From: Streptomyces sp. NRRL F-525
GTDB lineage: Bacteria; Actinomycetota; Actinomycetes; Streptomycetales; Streptomycetaceae
DNA length: 64,000 nucleotides
NCBI RefSeq assembly: GCF_000716605.1
Contig: NZ_JNXE01000034.1
Span: 43,058 to 107,057, forward strand
Reading direction: 5' to 3'
The notes under the pieces were generated by a model. That model ran no database searches, had not been told where the DNA came from, and worked only from the letters and a program-made list of their open reading frames with translations. Below are positions 56,980 through 64,000 of the stretch, in pieces (the first letter of the stretch is position 1; every line of letters begins with the position of its first letter). A program made the translations under genes and the position numbers.

Positions 56980-59900
56980 TCAGCCAGGACCCTCCGACAT
57001 GGCGGGCATGTCCATCGACGCGAACAGCTCGTCGGCCTGCGTCCGGTGCAGGCGCGCCGTCGCGCCGTCGCCGAGCGCGGCGGCCGCGTGCGCCATCCCG
57101 TCGTGGGCGCGGGCCAGTTCCACCCGGTACTCGATGGCACCGGCCCGCCGCGCGGCGCTCCGGTGCAGCTCCAGGGCCTGCGCGTGCGCGCCGCGCTGCC
57201 GGTGCATCCGGCCGACGATGTTCTCGACGTCGCAGCACCGCAGCGCCGTACCGCGCTCCCGCACCAGGTCCAGGGCCTGCTCCGCGTACGCCGACGCGGA
57301 GCGCTGCCGGCCGAGACGCTGCTCGGCGTCGGCGGCGAGCGCGAGGGTGAGCGCGAGGTCCTCCGGGAACGAGGACTCGTCACCGACGGACATCGCCTCG
57401 CCGAGGCACGCCCTGGCCCGCTCGGGCTCGCCGAGGCCGAGCAGGGCGATCGCCAGGTCGTTCAGGGCCGGGATCTGGCTGACCGGCTCACCGTGCGCGC
57501 GGCGCAGCTCGACGGCCCGCTCGGCCGCGGCCGCCGCCTCCTCGTACCGGCCGAGCCAGGCGCAGACGGTACTGAGGTTGCACAGGGCCATCTCCTTGCG
57601 CATGGCGTTCTCGTGCAGCTCGATGCTGCGGACCAGGTTGTCCCGGCCCTCCTTCAGATGGCCGAGGCAGCTGTGCAGCAGCCCCAACTGGTCGAGGCTG
57701 ACGGCCTGTCCGTGGAGGTCGCCGGCCGACCGCGCGATCCGCAGGGCCTCCTCGGCCGAGGCGAGGCCGTCGCGGAACTTGCCGAGCTTCCAGTGCGAGG
57801 ACGTCAGGTTCGACAGGCCGGCGCGCAGGGCGGAGGGGTCGCCGAGCCGGCGGGCGGAGGCCACCGCGAGGACGGCCACGTTCTCGTACTCGTCGAAGGA
57901 GCCGCGCAGGTTCAGATAGAACATGGCGTTGCGGGCGAGCTGCCCGGTCTGCACGTCGAGGCCCTGCTCATGGGCCACCGTCACCGCGGACAGCAGCGCG
58001 GAGTGCTCCTGGTCGAACCAGCCGCGCGCCTGCTCCACCCCCTGCAGCGGCGGCAGTTCGGCCACGTCGGCGGGGGCCGGTGTGGCGTGCCGGGCCCGGC
58101 GCGGGAACAGCACCGCGCACGCCTGCTCGGAGGCGGCCACGTAGTAGTCGAGGACCCGCTCGAGGGCGGCGTGGTCGGTGGCCCGGGCGGCGTCGGTGCG
58201 CAGGCTCTGCGCGAAGCTGCGCACCAGATCGTGCAGCGTGTACTGCCCGAGCGTGTGCTGCTGCACCAGATGCACGTCGAGGAGCCGCTCCAGGATGTCC
58301 TCGGCGGTCCGCCGGTCCGTGCCGAGCAGCGCGGCGCCGGAGTGCACGTCGACCTCGGTCCCCGGATGCAGCCCGAGCAGCCGGAAGGCCCGGCGGTGTT
58401 CCTCCTCCATCGCCTGGTACGACAGCTGGATGGTCGCCGCGACACTGCGCTCGCCGGAACTCAGCTCGCCCAGCCGCCGCGTCTCGTCGCAGAGCCGGTC
58501 GACCAGGTACTGCACGGTCCAGCGCTGGCGGTTGCGCAGCCGGGCGCTCGCGATGCGCAGGGCGAGCGGCAAGTGGCCGCACAATTCCGCGAGTTCGGCC
58601 ACGGCTTCCGGCTCCGCCGCGGTCCGCCGCTCGCCGAGTGTCTCCGCGAGCAGGGTCAGGCTCTCCTCGGGCGGCATCACCCCGAGCGAGATCCACTCGG
58701 CGCCGTCCAGGTCCATCAGCCGCGCCCGGCTGGTGACCAGGACCAGACAGCCGGGCGAGGCCGGGAGCAGCGGCCGGACCTGGCTGGAGTCACTGGCGTT
58801 GTCCAGCAGGAGCAGCACCCGCCGGCCCGCGAGGGTGGCCCGCCACAGGGCCGCCCGGCCGCCCTCGTCCTCGGGGACGCGCTGGTCGGGGACGCCGAGG
58901 GTGCGCAGCAGCGCGCCGAGCACGGCGGTCGGCTGCAGAGGCTCCTCGCCCGGCGAGTAGCCGCGCAGGTCGAAGCAGAGCCGCCCGTCCGGGTACTGCT
59001 CGGCGAGCTGGTGGGCGGCCCGCACCGCGAGGGAGGTCTTGCCGCTGCCGCCCATGCCGTCGACGGCGACGATCCGCGTCCCGTCACAGGGCTCGGCGGC
59101 GTGCCGCAGCAGGGTGCGCAGCTCCTCCTCGCGGCCGGTGAAGTCCGAGAGGTCGTAGGGGAGCGTGGACAGCGACGGGGCGGTGGCGGGGGCCTGCGGT
59201 CCCGCGGCGGCGGGCAACTGCGGCTCCGGGCCGGTCAGTTCGTCGCTGTCGCGCAGGATCGCCTCGTACAGCTTGGTCAGCCGGGGGCCCGGGTCGATGC
59301 CGAGTTCCGCGACGAGCAGGTCGCGGACCCGGCCGTACTCCTCCAGGGCCTCGGCGGCGCGGCCCGAGCGGTACAGGGCGAGCATCAGCTGGCCGCGCAG
59401 GGTCTCGCGCAGCGGGTGCTCGACGATCAACTCGCGTAGCTCGACGACGAGTTCGCGGCTCTCGCCCTGGTCGAGGCGGAGCTGGAAGAGCTGCTCGGCG
59501 GCGGCCAGCCTGCGCTCGTCGAGGGCGGTGGCAGCGGCGGCGAGGGTGGTTCCGCCGGAGCCCGCCAGGACGGGCCCGCGCCACAGCGCGAGCGCCCCGC
59601 GCAGCAGATCGGCGGCCTGCGCGGCGGCCCCGGCGGCGAACTGCTCGCGGGCCTCGCCGGTGAGCCGGGTGAAGCGGCTGAGGTCGACCTGCTCGTCGGC
59701 GACGGCGGCACGGTAGCCGGGCCCGTCGGTGACCAGCAGTCCGGCCCCGCCGGGTATCCGGCGGCGGAGGTCGGCGACGGCCTTGCGGATCTGGTGGACG
59801 GCCGTCGCGGGCGGCTCCTCGTTCCACGCGGCCTCGACGAGACGCGTTACCGGCACGACACGTCCGGGCTCCAGCAGCAGGGTGACGAGGACCCGTTCCT

Positions 59901-60015
59901 GGATCGGCCCGCCGAGCCGCAGCCGCTGCTGGTCGGCCCAGATCTCCAGCGCGCCCAGGATGTTGAAGTGCACAGCCTGCGGTGCTGCTCCGGTCAACGC
60001 GTCCCCTGCCCCCAT
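56980..60015 (-). CDS. AfsR/SARP-type regulator 1 (BTAD-NB-ARC-TPR)
   Basis: 1011 aa from ATG 60015 (upstream reading has no ribosome site; a start at the VHFNILG valine is an alternative). An OmpR-like winged helix plus BTAD covers about residues 15-260 (HFNILGALEIW, RLVEAAWNEEPPATAVHQIRKAVADLRRRI, YRSGRAAEALEEYGRVRDLLVAELGIDPGP). The NB-ARC ATPase has the P-loop VDGMGGSGKTSLAV (about 320-333) and LLLLDNASD, followed by C-terminal TPRs (SLDQLGLLHSCLGHLKEGRDN). SARPs activate biosynthetic genes by binding direct repeats at promoters. Convergent with the operon, so it is a likely cluster-situated activator. Confidence 0.9.
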   Translation of the reverse strand: MGAGDALTGAAPQAVHFNILGALEIWADQQRLRLGGPIQERVLVTLLLEPGRVVPVTRLVEAAWNEEPPATAVHQIRKAVADLRRRIPGGAGLLVTDGPGYRAAVADEQVDLSRFTRLTGEAREQFAAGAAAQAADLLRGALALWRGPVLAGSGGTTLAAAATALDERRLAAAEQLFQLRLDQGESRELVVELRELIVEHPLRETLRGQLMLALYRSGRAAEALEEYGRVRDLLVAELGIDPGPRLTKLYEAILRDSDELTGPEPQLPAAAGPQAPATAPSLSTLPYDLSDFTGREEELRTLLRHAAEPCDGTRIVAVDGMGGSGKTSLAVRAAHQLAEQYPDGRLCFDLRGYSPGEEPLQPTAVLGALLRTLGVPDQRVPEDEGGRAALWRATLAGRRVLLLLDNASDSSQVRPLLPASPGCLVLVTSRARLMDLDGAEWISLGVMPPEESLTLLAETLGERRTAAEPEAVAELAELCGHLPLALRIASARLRNRQRWTVQYLVDRLCDETRRLGELSSGERSVAATIQLSYQAMEEEHRRAFRLLGLHPGTEVDVHSGAALLGTDRRTAEDILERLLDVHLVQQHTLGQYTLHDLVRSFAQSLRTDAARATDHAALERVLDYYVAASEQACAVLFPRRARHATPAPADVAELPPLQGVEQARGWFDQEHSALLSAVTVAHEQGLDVQTGQLARNAMFYLNLRGSFDEYENVAVLAVASARRLGDPSALRAGLSNLTSSHWKLGKFRDGLASAEEALRIARSAGDLHGQAVSLDQLGLLHSCLGHLKEGRDNLVRSIELHENAMRKEMALCNLSTVCAWLGRYEEAAAAAERAVELRRAHGEPVSQIPALNDLAIALLGLGEPERARACLGEAMSVGDESSFPEDLALTLALAADAEQRLGRQRSASAYAEQALDLVRERGTALRCCDVENIVGRMHRQRGAHAQALELHRSAARRAGAIEYRVELARAHDGMAHAAAALGDGATARLHRTQADELFASMDMPAMSEGPG

Positions 60016-60221
60016 GAAACGTGCCGAAGTCCAGGTAGGGGCTTCGGCTGCGCAGCCTAGGCCCCTGTGAAGGCTTTGGCTGTATACGGACATTAACTGT
60101 TCACACATAGTCGTTGCACAGATCCGGGAGGTGATGGGCAGCACACCCCAAACCACCCCATCCGACCGCCCCGCCGCGAAACCCCGTGCCCCCGCCCCGC
60201 CCGCCCGGCGAGAATGGTCCG

Positions 60222-63200
60222 GTGCGGTACAGAATCCTGGGCAGCACCCGGGCGGACGACGAACAGGGCACCGGCGTACCCCTCGGCGGTGCGCGCCTGC
60301 GCGCCCTGCTCGCGGCGCTCGCCCTGCACCCGGGCCGGAACATCCCCTTCGCCACCCTGATCGACGAGGTGTGGGCGGACGACCCTCCCCAGGACGCCCC
60401 GGCCGCCCTCCAGGCCCTGGTCGGCCGCCTGCGCCGCACCCTCGGTAAAGAAGCGATCGTTTCCGACCCCGGCGGCTACCGCCTCACGGCGACCCGCGAC
60501 GACGTCGACCTGTTCGTCTTCGAACACCTCACCCGCAGAGGTACGGCCGCCTTGGACCGGGGCGACGCGACCGCCGCCGCCCGCGACCTCGCCGAGGCGC
60601 TCGCCCTGTGGCGCGGCCCCGCGCTCGCCGACCTCCCGGACCGTTCCGCCGCCGCCCGCCCCGACGCGCTCCGCCAGGAGGCCACACGCGCGCGTGCCGA
60701 GGCCGACCTGCTGCTCGGCCGCGCCGCCGACGTCGTACCGGAACTGAGGGAACTGACCACGGCGCATCCCTACGACGAACCCCTGCACGCCCTCCTCATC
60801 CGCGCCCTGCGCGCCTGCGGCCGCGGGGCCGACGCCCTCGCCGCGTACGAGGCGGCCCGGCGCGCGCTCGCCGAAGGGCTCGGCACCGACCCGGGGCCCG
60901 AACTCCGTGCCCTGCACGGGGAGTTGCTCGCGTCGACGGCACCCGCCAGTACGACGCCCCCGGCGCCTGGGCGTCCCGAACGCAACGGCAACCTGCGTCC
61001 ACGGCTTACCTCTTTCGTCGGCCGGGAACCCGAGATCGCCGCCATCCGTTCCGAAATGCACAGGGCCCGCCTCGTCACCCTCACCGGACCGGGCGGCTCC
61101 GGAAAGACCCGTCTCGCCGAGGAAGCCGCCGCCGGGCTCCCGCAGGCGTGGCTCGTCGAGCTGGCCCGGCTCGACCGGCCGGAGGCGGTGCCGGGCGCGG
61201 TGGTCAGTGCCCTCGGTCTGCGCGAGACCGCGCTGCTGACCACCGAGTCGCTCAGCACGCAGGACGACCCGGTCGCCCTGCTGGTGGAGTACTGCGCCTC
61301 GCGCGGCCGACTCCTGATCCTTGACAACTGCGAACATGTCATCGGCGCCGTGGCCGACCTCGCCGAGACCCTCCTGACCCGCTGCCCGGGGCTCACGATC
61401 CTCGCCACCAGCCGTGAACCCCTGGGCGTCCCCGGCGAGTCCGTGCGCCCGGTCGAACCCCTCGTCCCCGACCAGGCCCACCGCCTCTTCACGGAGCGCG
61501 CCACCGCCGTCCGCCCCGACGCGCGGGCCGTGCTCCAGGACACCGAGGCCGTCGCGGAGATCTGCCGCCGCCTCGACGGCCTGCCCCTGGCCATCGAACT
61601 CGCCGCCGCCCGGCTCCGGTTGCTCACCCCGCGCCAGATCGCCGACCGCCTCGACGACCGCTTCCGCCTCCTCACCTCGGGAAGCCGCACGGTCCTGCCC
61701 CGCCAGCAGACCCTGCGGGCCGTCGTCGACTGGTCCTGGGAACTGCTCGACGAGGCGGAGCGGACGGTGCTGCTCGAGGTCTCCGTGTTCGCCGGCGGCT
61801 GGGACCTCGCGGCGGCCGAGGCCGTGTGCACCGGCCCCGCGGCCCACCTCATCGGCTCCCTGGTCGACAAGTCCCTGATCGTGGCCACCCCGGGCGACAC
61901 GGACGGCGGCATGCGCTACCGCATGCTGGAGACCATCCACGAGTACGCCGTGGAGCGCGCCGCCGAGACCCCCGGCCTGCGCGCCGCCGCCGAGCGCGGG
62001 CACCGCGCCTGGGTCCGCGCCCTCGCCGAGGAGGCCGAGCCGCTCCTCCGCTCCGGCGACCAACTCCCGTGGATAGCCCGCCTGGAGACCGAGCTGGACA
62101 ACATCCGGGCCGCCCTCGCCCGCTCCCTCGCCGCGCGCGACGAGGCGGAGGCGGGCGCCCTGGCCGTCGCCCTCGGCTGGTTCTGGTGGCTGCGCAACTT
62201 CCGCCCCGAGGGCGCCGAATGGGTCATCCGCGTCCTCGACCTGGCCACCCCGGAGGGTTCCGCCCAGGACCCGTACGAGGCCTACGTCGCCGACCCGGAG
62301 GCGGACGCCCGACACCCCCTGCACGCACTGCGGATGGACCTCCGGCTGCTGAACCTCTTCCTCAGGGCCGAGTCCGAGCTCCTGGGCCGGACGGACGACG
62401 AGCTGGCGGACGAGCGGATGCGGCGGTACATGCAGCTGATCCAGGGCTACTTCGCCGCCGGCGGCCCGCGGTCGGCCCGTATGCCGGGGCTCATCTGGCC
62501 GCTCACCGCCTACTTCCTCACCGAGTCGATGGAGATCCGGCCCGCCATGGAGGCGTCGGTCGTCAACGTCCGCGCCCACGGCGGCGACTGGGAGAACGCC
62601 GTCATGCTGATGTTCCGCACCCACCTCCTCGTCGACTCGCCGGGCGGCATGACGGGCATCGACGAGGACCTGAAGACGCTGAAGGCACTCTGCGGCCGCG
62701 TCGGCGACCGCTGGGTACGCGCCCAGGTGTCCAGCGCGGTCGGCGAGGCCGCCATGGTCCGCGGCCGCTTCGAGGAGGCGCGGACGGCCTACGAGGAGGC
62801 GCTGGAGCTCGCCTACGAGGTCGGCGCCTACACCGAGACCCCGTTCCTCATCGCCCGCCTCGCCGAACTCGCCTTCCGCGAGGGCGACCGCGACAGTGCG
62901 ATGGCCGGCCTCGACCGGGCGACCGAGGAGGCCGACCGGCACGGCGTGGTGGACGCCCGCGCGTTCGTCCTGATGCTGCGCGCGCACATCGCCCTGGAGG
63001 ACGGGGAGATCGCACGCGCGCGGGAGTTGAGCGACCTGGCCCGGACGGAGAGCGAGAAGGGCACGCCCCCACCGCAGTTCAGGGCCGGCTTGAACGCGGT
63101 CGCCGCCCTGGTCACCGCCGCCGAGTCCGGCCCGGCGCACGGCCTGGAGCTGATGGTCGCCACCCTGCGCGAGGCCGTCGAGGAGCGCTGCGCCGACGCG

Positions 63201-63488
63201 GTGATCGCGATGCTGGTGGACCAGACGGCCCTGCTCTGTGCCGACCTCGGCGAACTCCCGCGCGCGGTACGCCTGTTGGCCGCGGGCGACCACTGGCGCG
63301 GCGGCCACCCGCGCCCCATGCCGGAGCGCGCCCACGTCGAACACACCGAGACCGCGGCCCGCACCGCCCTGGGCCCCGGGCGCTACGCCGCCGAACGCGC
63401 CCGCGGCGAGACCCTCACCCTGGACGAGGTCCTGGCCGACCTGCCCACCACGGCACCGCTCCCGACACCGCGCCCTACGTGCACGTGA
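60222..63488 (+). CDS. AfsR/SARP-type regulator 2 (BTAD-NB-ARC-TPR)
   Basis: 1088 aa from GTG 60222. Winged helix and BTAD at about 1-235 (RYRILGSTRADDEQG, LIDEVWADDPPQDAPAALQALVGRLRR, LAAYEAARRALAEGLGTDPGPEL). NB-ARC with P-loop LTGPGGSGKTRLAEE (about 286-300), LLILDNCEHVIGAVADLAE and LATSREPLGVPGE; this is the LuxR/AfsR subtype with the DNCEH motif. C-terminal helical repeats. Divergent from regulator 1 with 206 bp between starts. The 3' end overlaps the convergent NPCBM gene by 14 bp. May be a global AfsR-like or cluster-specific activator. Confidence 0.9.
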   Translation: MRYRILGSTRADDEQGTGVPLGGARLRALLAALALHPGRNIPFATLIDEVWADDPPQDAPAALQALVGRLRRTLGKEAIVSDPGGYRLTATRDDVDLFVFEHLTRRGTAALDRGDATAAARDLAEALALWRGPALADLPDRSAAARPDALRQEATRARAEADLLLGRAADVVPELRELTTAHPYDEPLHALLIRALRACGRGADALAAYEAARRALAEGLGTDPGPELRALHGELLASTAPASTTPPAPGRPERNGNLRPRLTSFVGREPEIAAIRSEMHRARLVTLTGPGGSGKTRLAEEAAAGLPQAWLVELARLDRPEAVPGAVVSALGLRETALLTTESLSTQDDPVALLVEYCASRGRLLILDNCEHVIGAVADLAETLLTRCPGLTILATSREPLGVPGESVRPVEPLVPDQAHRLFTERATAVRPDARAVLQDTEAVAEICRRLDGLPLAIELAAARLRLLTPRQIADRLDDRFRLLTSGSRTVLPRQQTLRAVVDWSWELLDEAERTVLLEVSVFAGGWDLAAAEAVCTGPAAHLIGSLVDKSLIVATPGDTDGGMRYRMLETIHEYAVERAAETPGLRAAAERGHRAWVRALAEEAEPLLRSGDQLPWIARLETELDNIRAALARSLAARDEAEAGALAVALGWFWWLRNFRPEGAEWVIRVLDLATPEGSAQDPYEAYVADPEADARHPLHALRMDLRLLNLFLRAESELLGRTDDELADERMRRYMQLIQGYFAAGGPRSARMPGLIWPLTAYFLTESMEIRPAMEASVVNVRAHGGDWENAVMLMFRTHLLVDSPGGMTGIDEDLKTLKALCGRVGDRWVRAQVSSAVGEAAMVRGRFEEARTAYEEALELAYEVGAYTETPFLIARLAELAFREGDRDSAMAGLDRATEEADRHGVVDARAFVLMLRAHIALEDGEIARARELSDLARTESEKGTPPPQFRAGLNAVAALVTAAESGPAHGLELMVATLREAVEERCADAVIAMLVDQTALLCADLGELPRAVRLLAAGDHWRGGHPRPMPERAHVEHTETAARTALGPGRYAAERARGETLTLDEVLADLPTTAPLPTPRPTCT

Positions 63489-64000
63489 ACTTGGACTCCG
63501 CCCAGTCCGCCAGCGCCAGGTCGTCGAAGGAGCTGTGCGGTTCGACCACGAGCCGTACAGTCTTGCGCCCGGCGATGTCCACATGCACCGGCACCGCGGG
63601 ATCCCCGCCGTCGATCTCCCCGGACCGCCACAGCCGCACCCCGTCGGCGTACACCGCGAAGTACACCTTGCCGATCCCCAGCATCATGTCGTCGACGCCG
63701 ACCGTCGCGTCGTAGGAGACGCACGGGCGGTTGAGGTCGATCGTGACGGAGGACCGGCCGTGCACGGTGGCCCCGTGCGCGTACCGCGTGCCGCCGATCG
63801 AGACGCCGTAGCGCTGCCACACCCAGCTGCTCTGGCCGAGCTGGATCTCCGGCGCGGTGCCGTCGCCGTTGACGTTGTACGAGAGCTCGCTGACCTGGAA
63901 GATCGTCGGCGCGGGTGGGGGCGTCGGCGTCGGGGTCGGGGTGGGCGTGGGCGTCGGGGTGGGCCTGGGGGTCGGCTTCGGAGTCGGGGTGGACTTCGGG
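63475..64000 (-). CDS. NPCBM-domain protein, C-terminal part (runs off right edge)
   Basis: The last ~175 residues are visible. A Pro-Thr linker (TPTPTPTP-type, coded at about 63912-64000 by a degenerate GGGCGTGGG repeat) leads into an NPCBM/NEW2 carbohydrate-binding domain: VSELSYNVNGDG, RYGVSIGGTRYAHGATVHGRSSV, YDATVGVDD, FAVYADGVRLWRSGEI, and VRLVVEPHSSFDDLALADWAESKFTC. Usually such a domain is appended to secreted glycosidases or membrane Ser/Thr kinases; the N-terminus is outside the window so its partner domain is unknown. Confidence 0.85.
   Translation of the reverse strand, partial: PKSTPTPKPTPRPTPTPTPTPTPTPTPPPAPTIFQVSELSYNVNGDGTAPEIQLGQSSWVWQRYGVSIGGTRYAHGATVHGRSSVTIDLNRPCVSYDATVGVDDMMLGIGKVYFAVYADGVRLWRSGEIDGGDPAVPVHVDIAGRKTVRLVVEPHSSFDDLALADWAESKFTCT

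Noticed and set aside
60093..63584. 1163-residue open frame antisense to SARP regulator 2
   Set aside because: Low-complexity Gly/Arg/Val product with no family features; complete SARP gene on the other strand.
63912..64000. Repetitive GGCGTCGGGGTGGG sequence considered as CRISPR or tandem-repeat locus
   Set aside because: It is in frame as a Pro-Thr linker of the NPCBM protein, with no spacers.

Overview
The window looks like chromosomal DNA of a Streptomyces species. G+C is very high in most genes, GTG starts and 4-nt start/stop overlaps are common, and the genes present are typical of the genus: SARP/AfsR-type regulators, an actinobacterial ydaO/c-di-AMP riboswitch ahead of an M23 peptidase, an NsdA-like TPR regulator and a BpsA/IndC-type indigoidine synthetase. 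All calls come from reading the sequence and from remembered family motifs; no database search was run.

1-14.7 kb, accessory region. It opens with a divergent XRE regulator (cut by the window edge) and a HATPase protein. A tight five-gene operon follows (849-5575): MurA-like enolpyruvyl transferase, 5'-nucleotidase-like phosphatase, two dCTP-deaminase-fold proteins and a GT4 glycosyltransferase. Next come a serine hydrolase, a small membrane protein, an orphan 458-aa protein, an AT-richer pentapeptide-repeat/two-TM protein and a large nuclease-methyltransferase fusion (type ISP/IIG-like restriction-modification). The region stops at a displaced 3' fragment of a tRNA-Lys gene (about 14621-14667), the usual distal attachment site of an element integrated in a tRNA gene. 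This implies a genomic island whose intact tRNA lies left of the window.

15-40 kb, mostly core-like genes: secreted hydrolases, an LRR protein, a secreted protein/membrane protein/ABC-transporter operon, an MMPL exporter behind a 24-bp palindrome, and a MarR-regulated riboflavin-type module (ribA, marR and a domain-swapped RibD-like fusion sharing operator-like repeats). These are followed by an alginate-lyase-like lipoprotein, initiator tRNA-Met, a PP2C phosphatase, the c-di-AMP riboswitch with its M23 peptidase, an aldo/keto reductase, PrsW protease, TrmB, L-2-hydroxyglutarate oxidase and the NsdA-like regulator.

40-60 kb, candidate hybrid biosynthetic cluster. An asparagine-synthetase-like protein with a degraded pyrophosphate motif borders an indigoidine synthetase (A-Ox-T-TE). 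Divergent from that synthetase runs a compact operon: FMN reductase, serine O-acetyltransferase, cysteine-synthase-like enzyme, MFS exporter, tandem double ATP-grasp protein, degenerate ATP-grasp protein, ATP-grasp ligase, second cysteine-synthase-like enzyme, 4-OT-type tautomerase, degenerate ATP-grasp protein and a 51-aa exported peptide with two NNGGPD repeats. The simplest reading is O-acetylserine -> beta-substituted alanine(s) -> ATP-grasp peptide/amide coupling -> MFS export, next to blue-pigment synthesis. Two divergent AfsR/SARP-like regulators follow, then the 3' end of an NPCBM-domain protein at the right edge.
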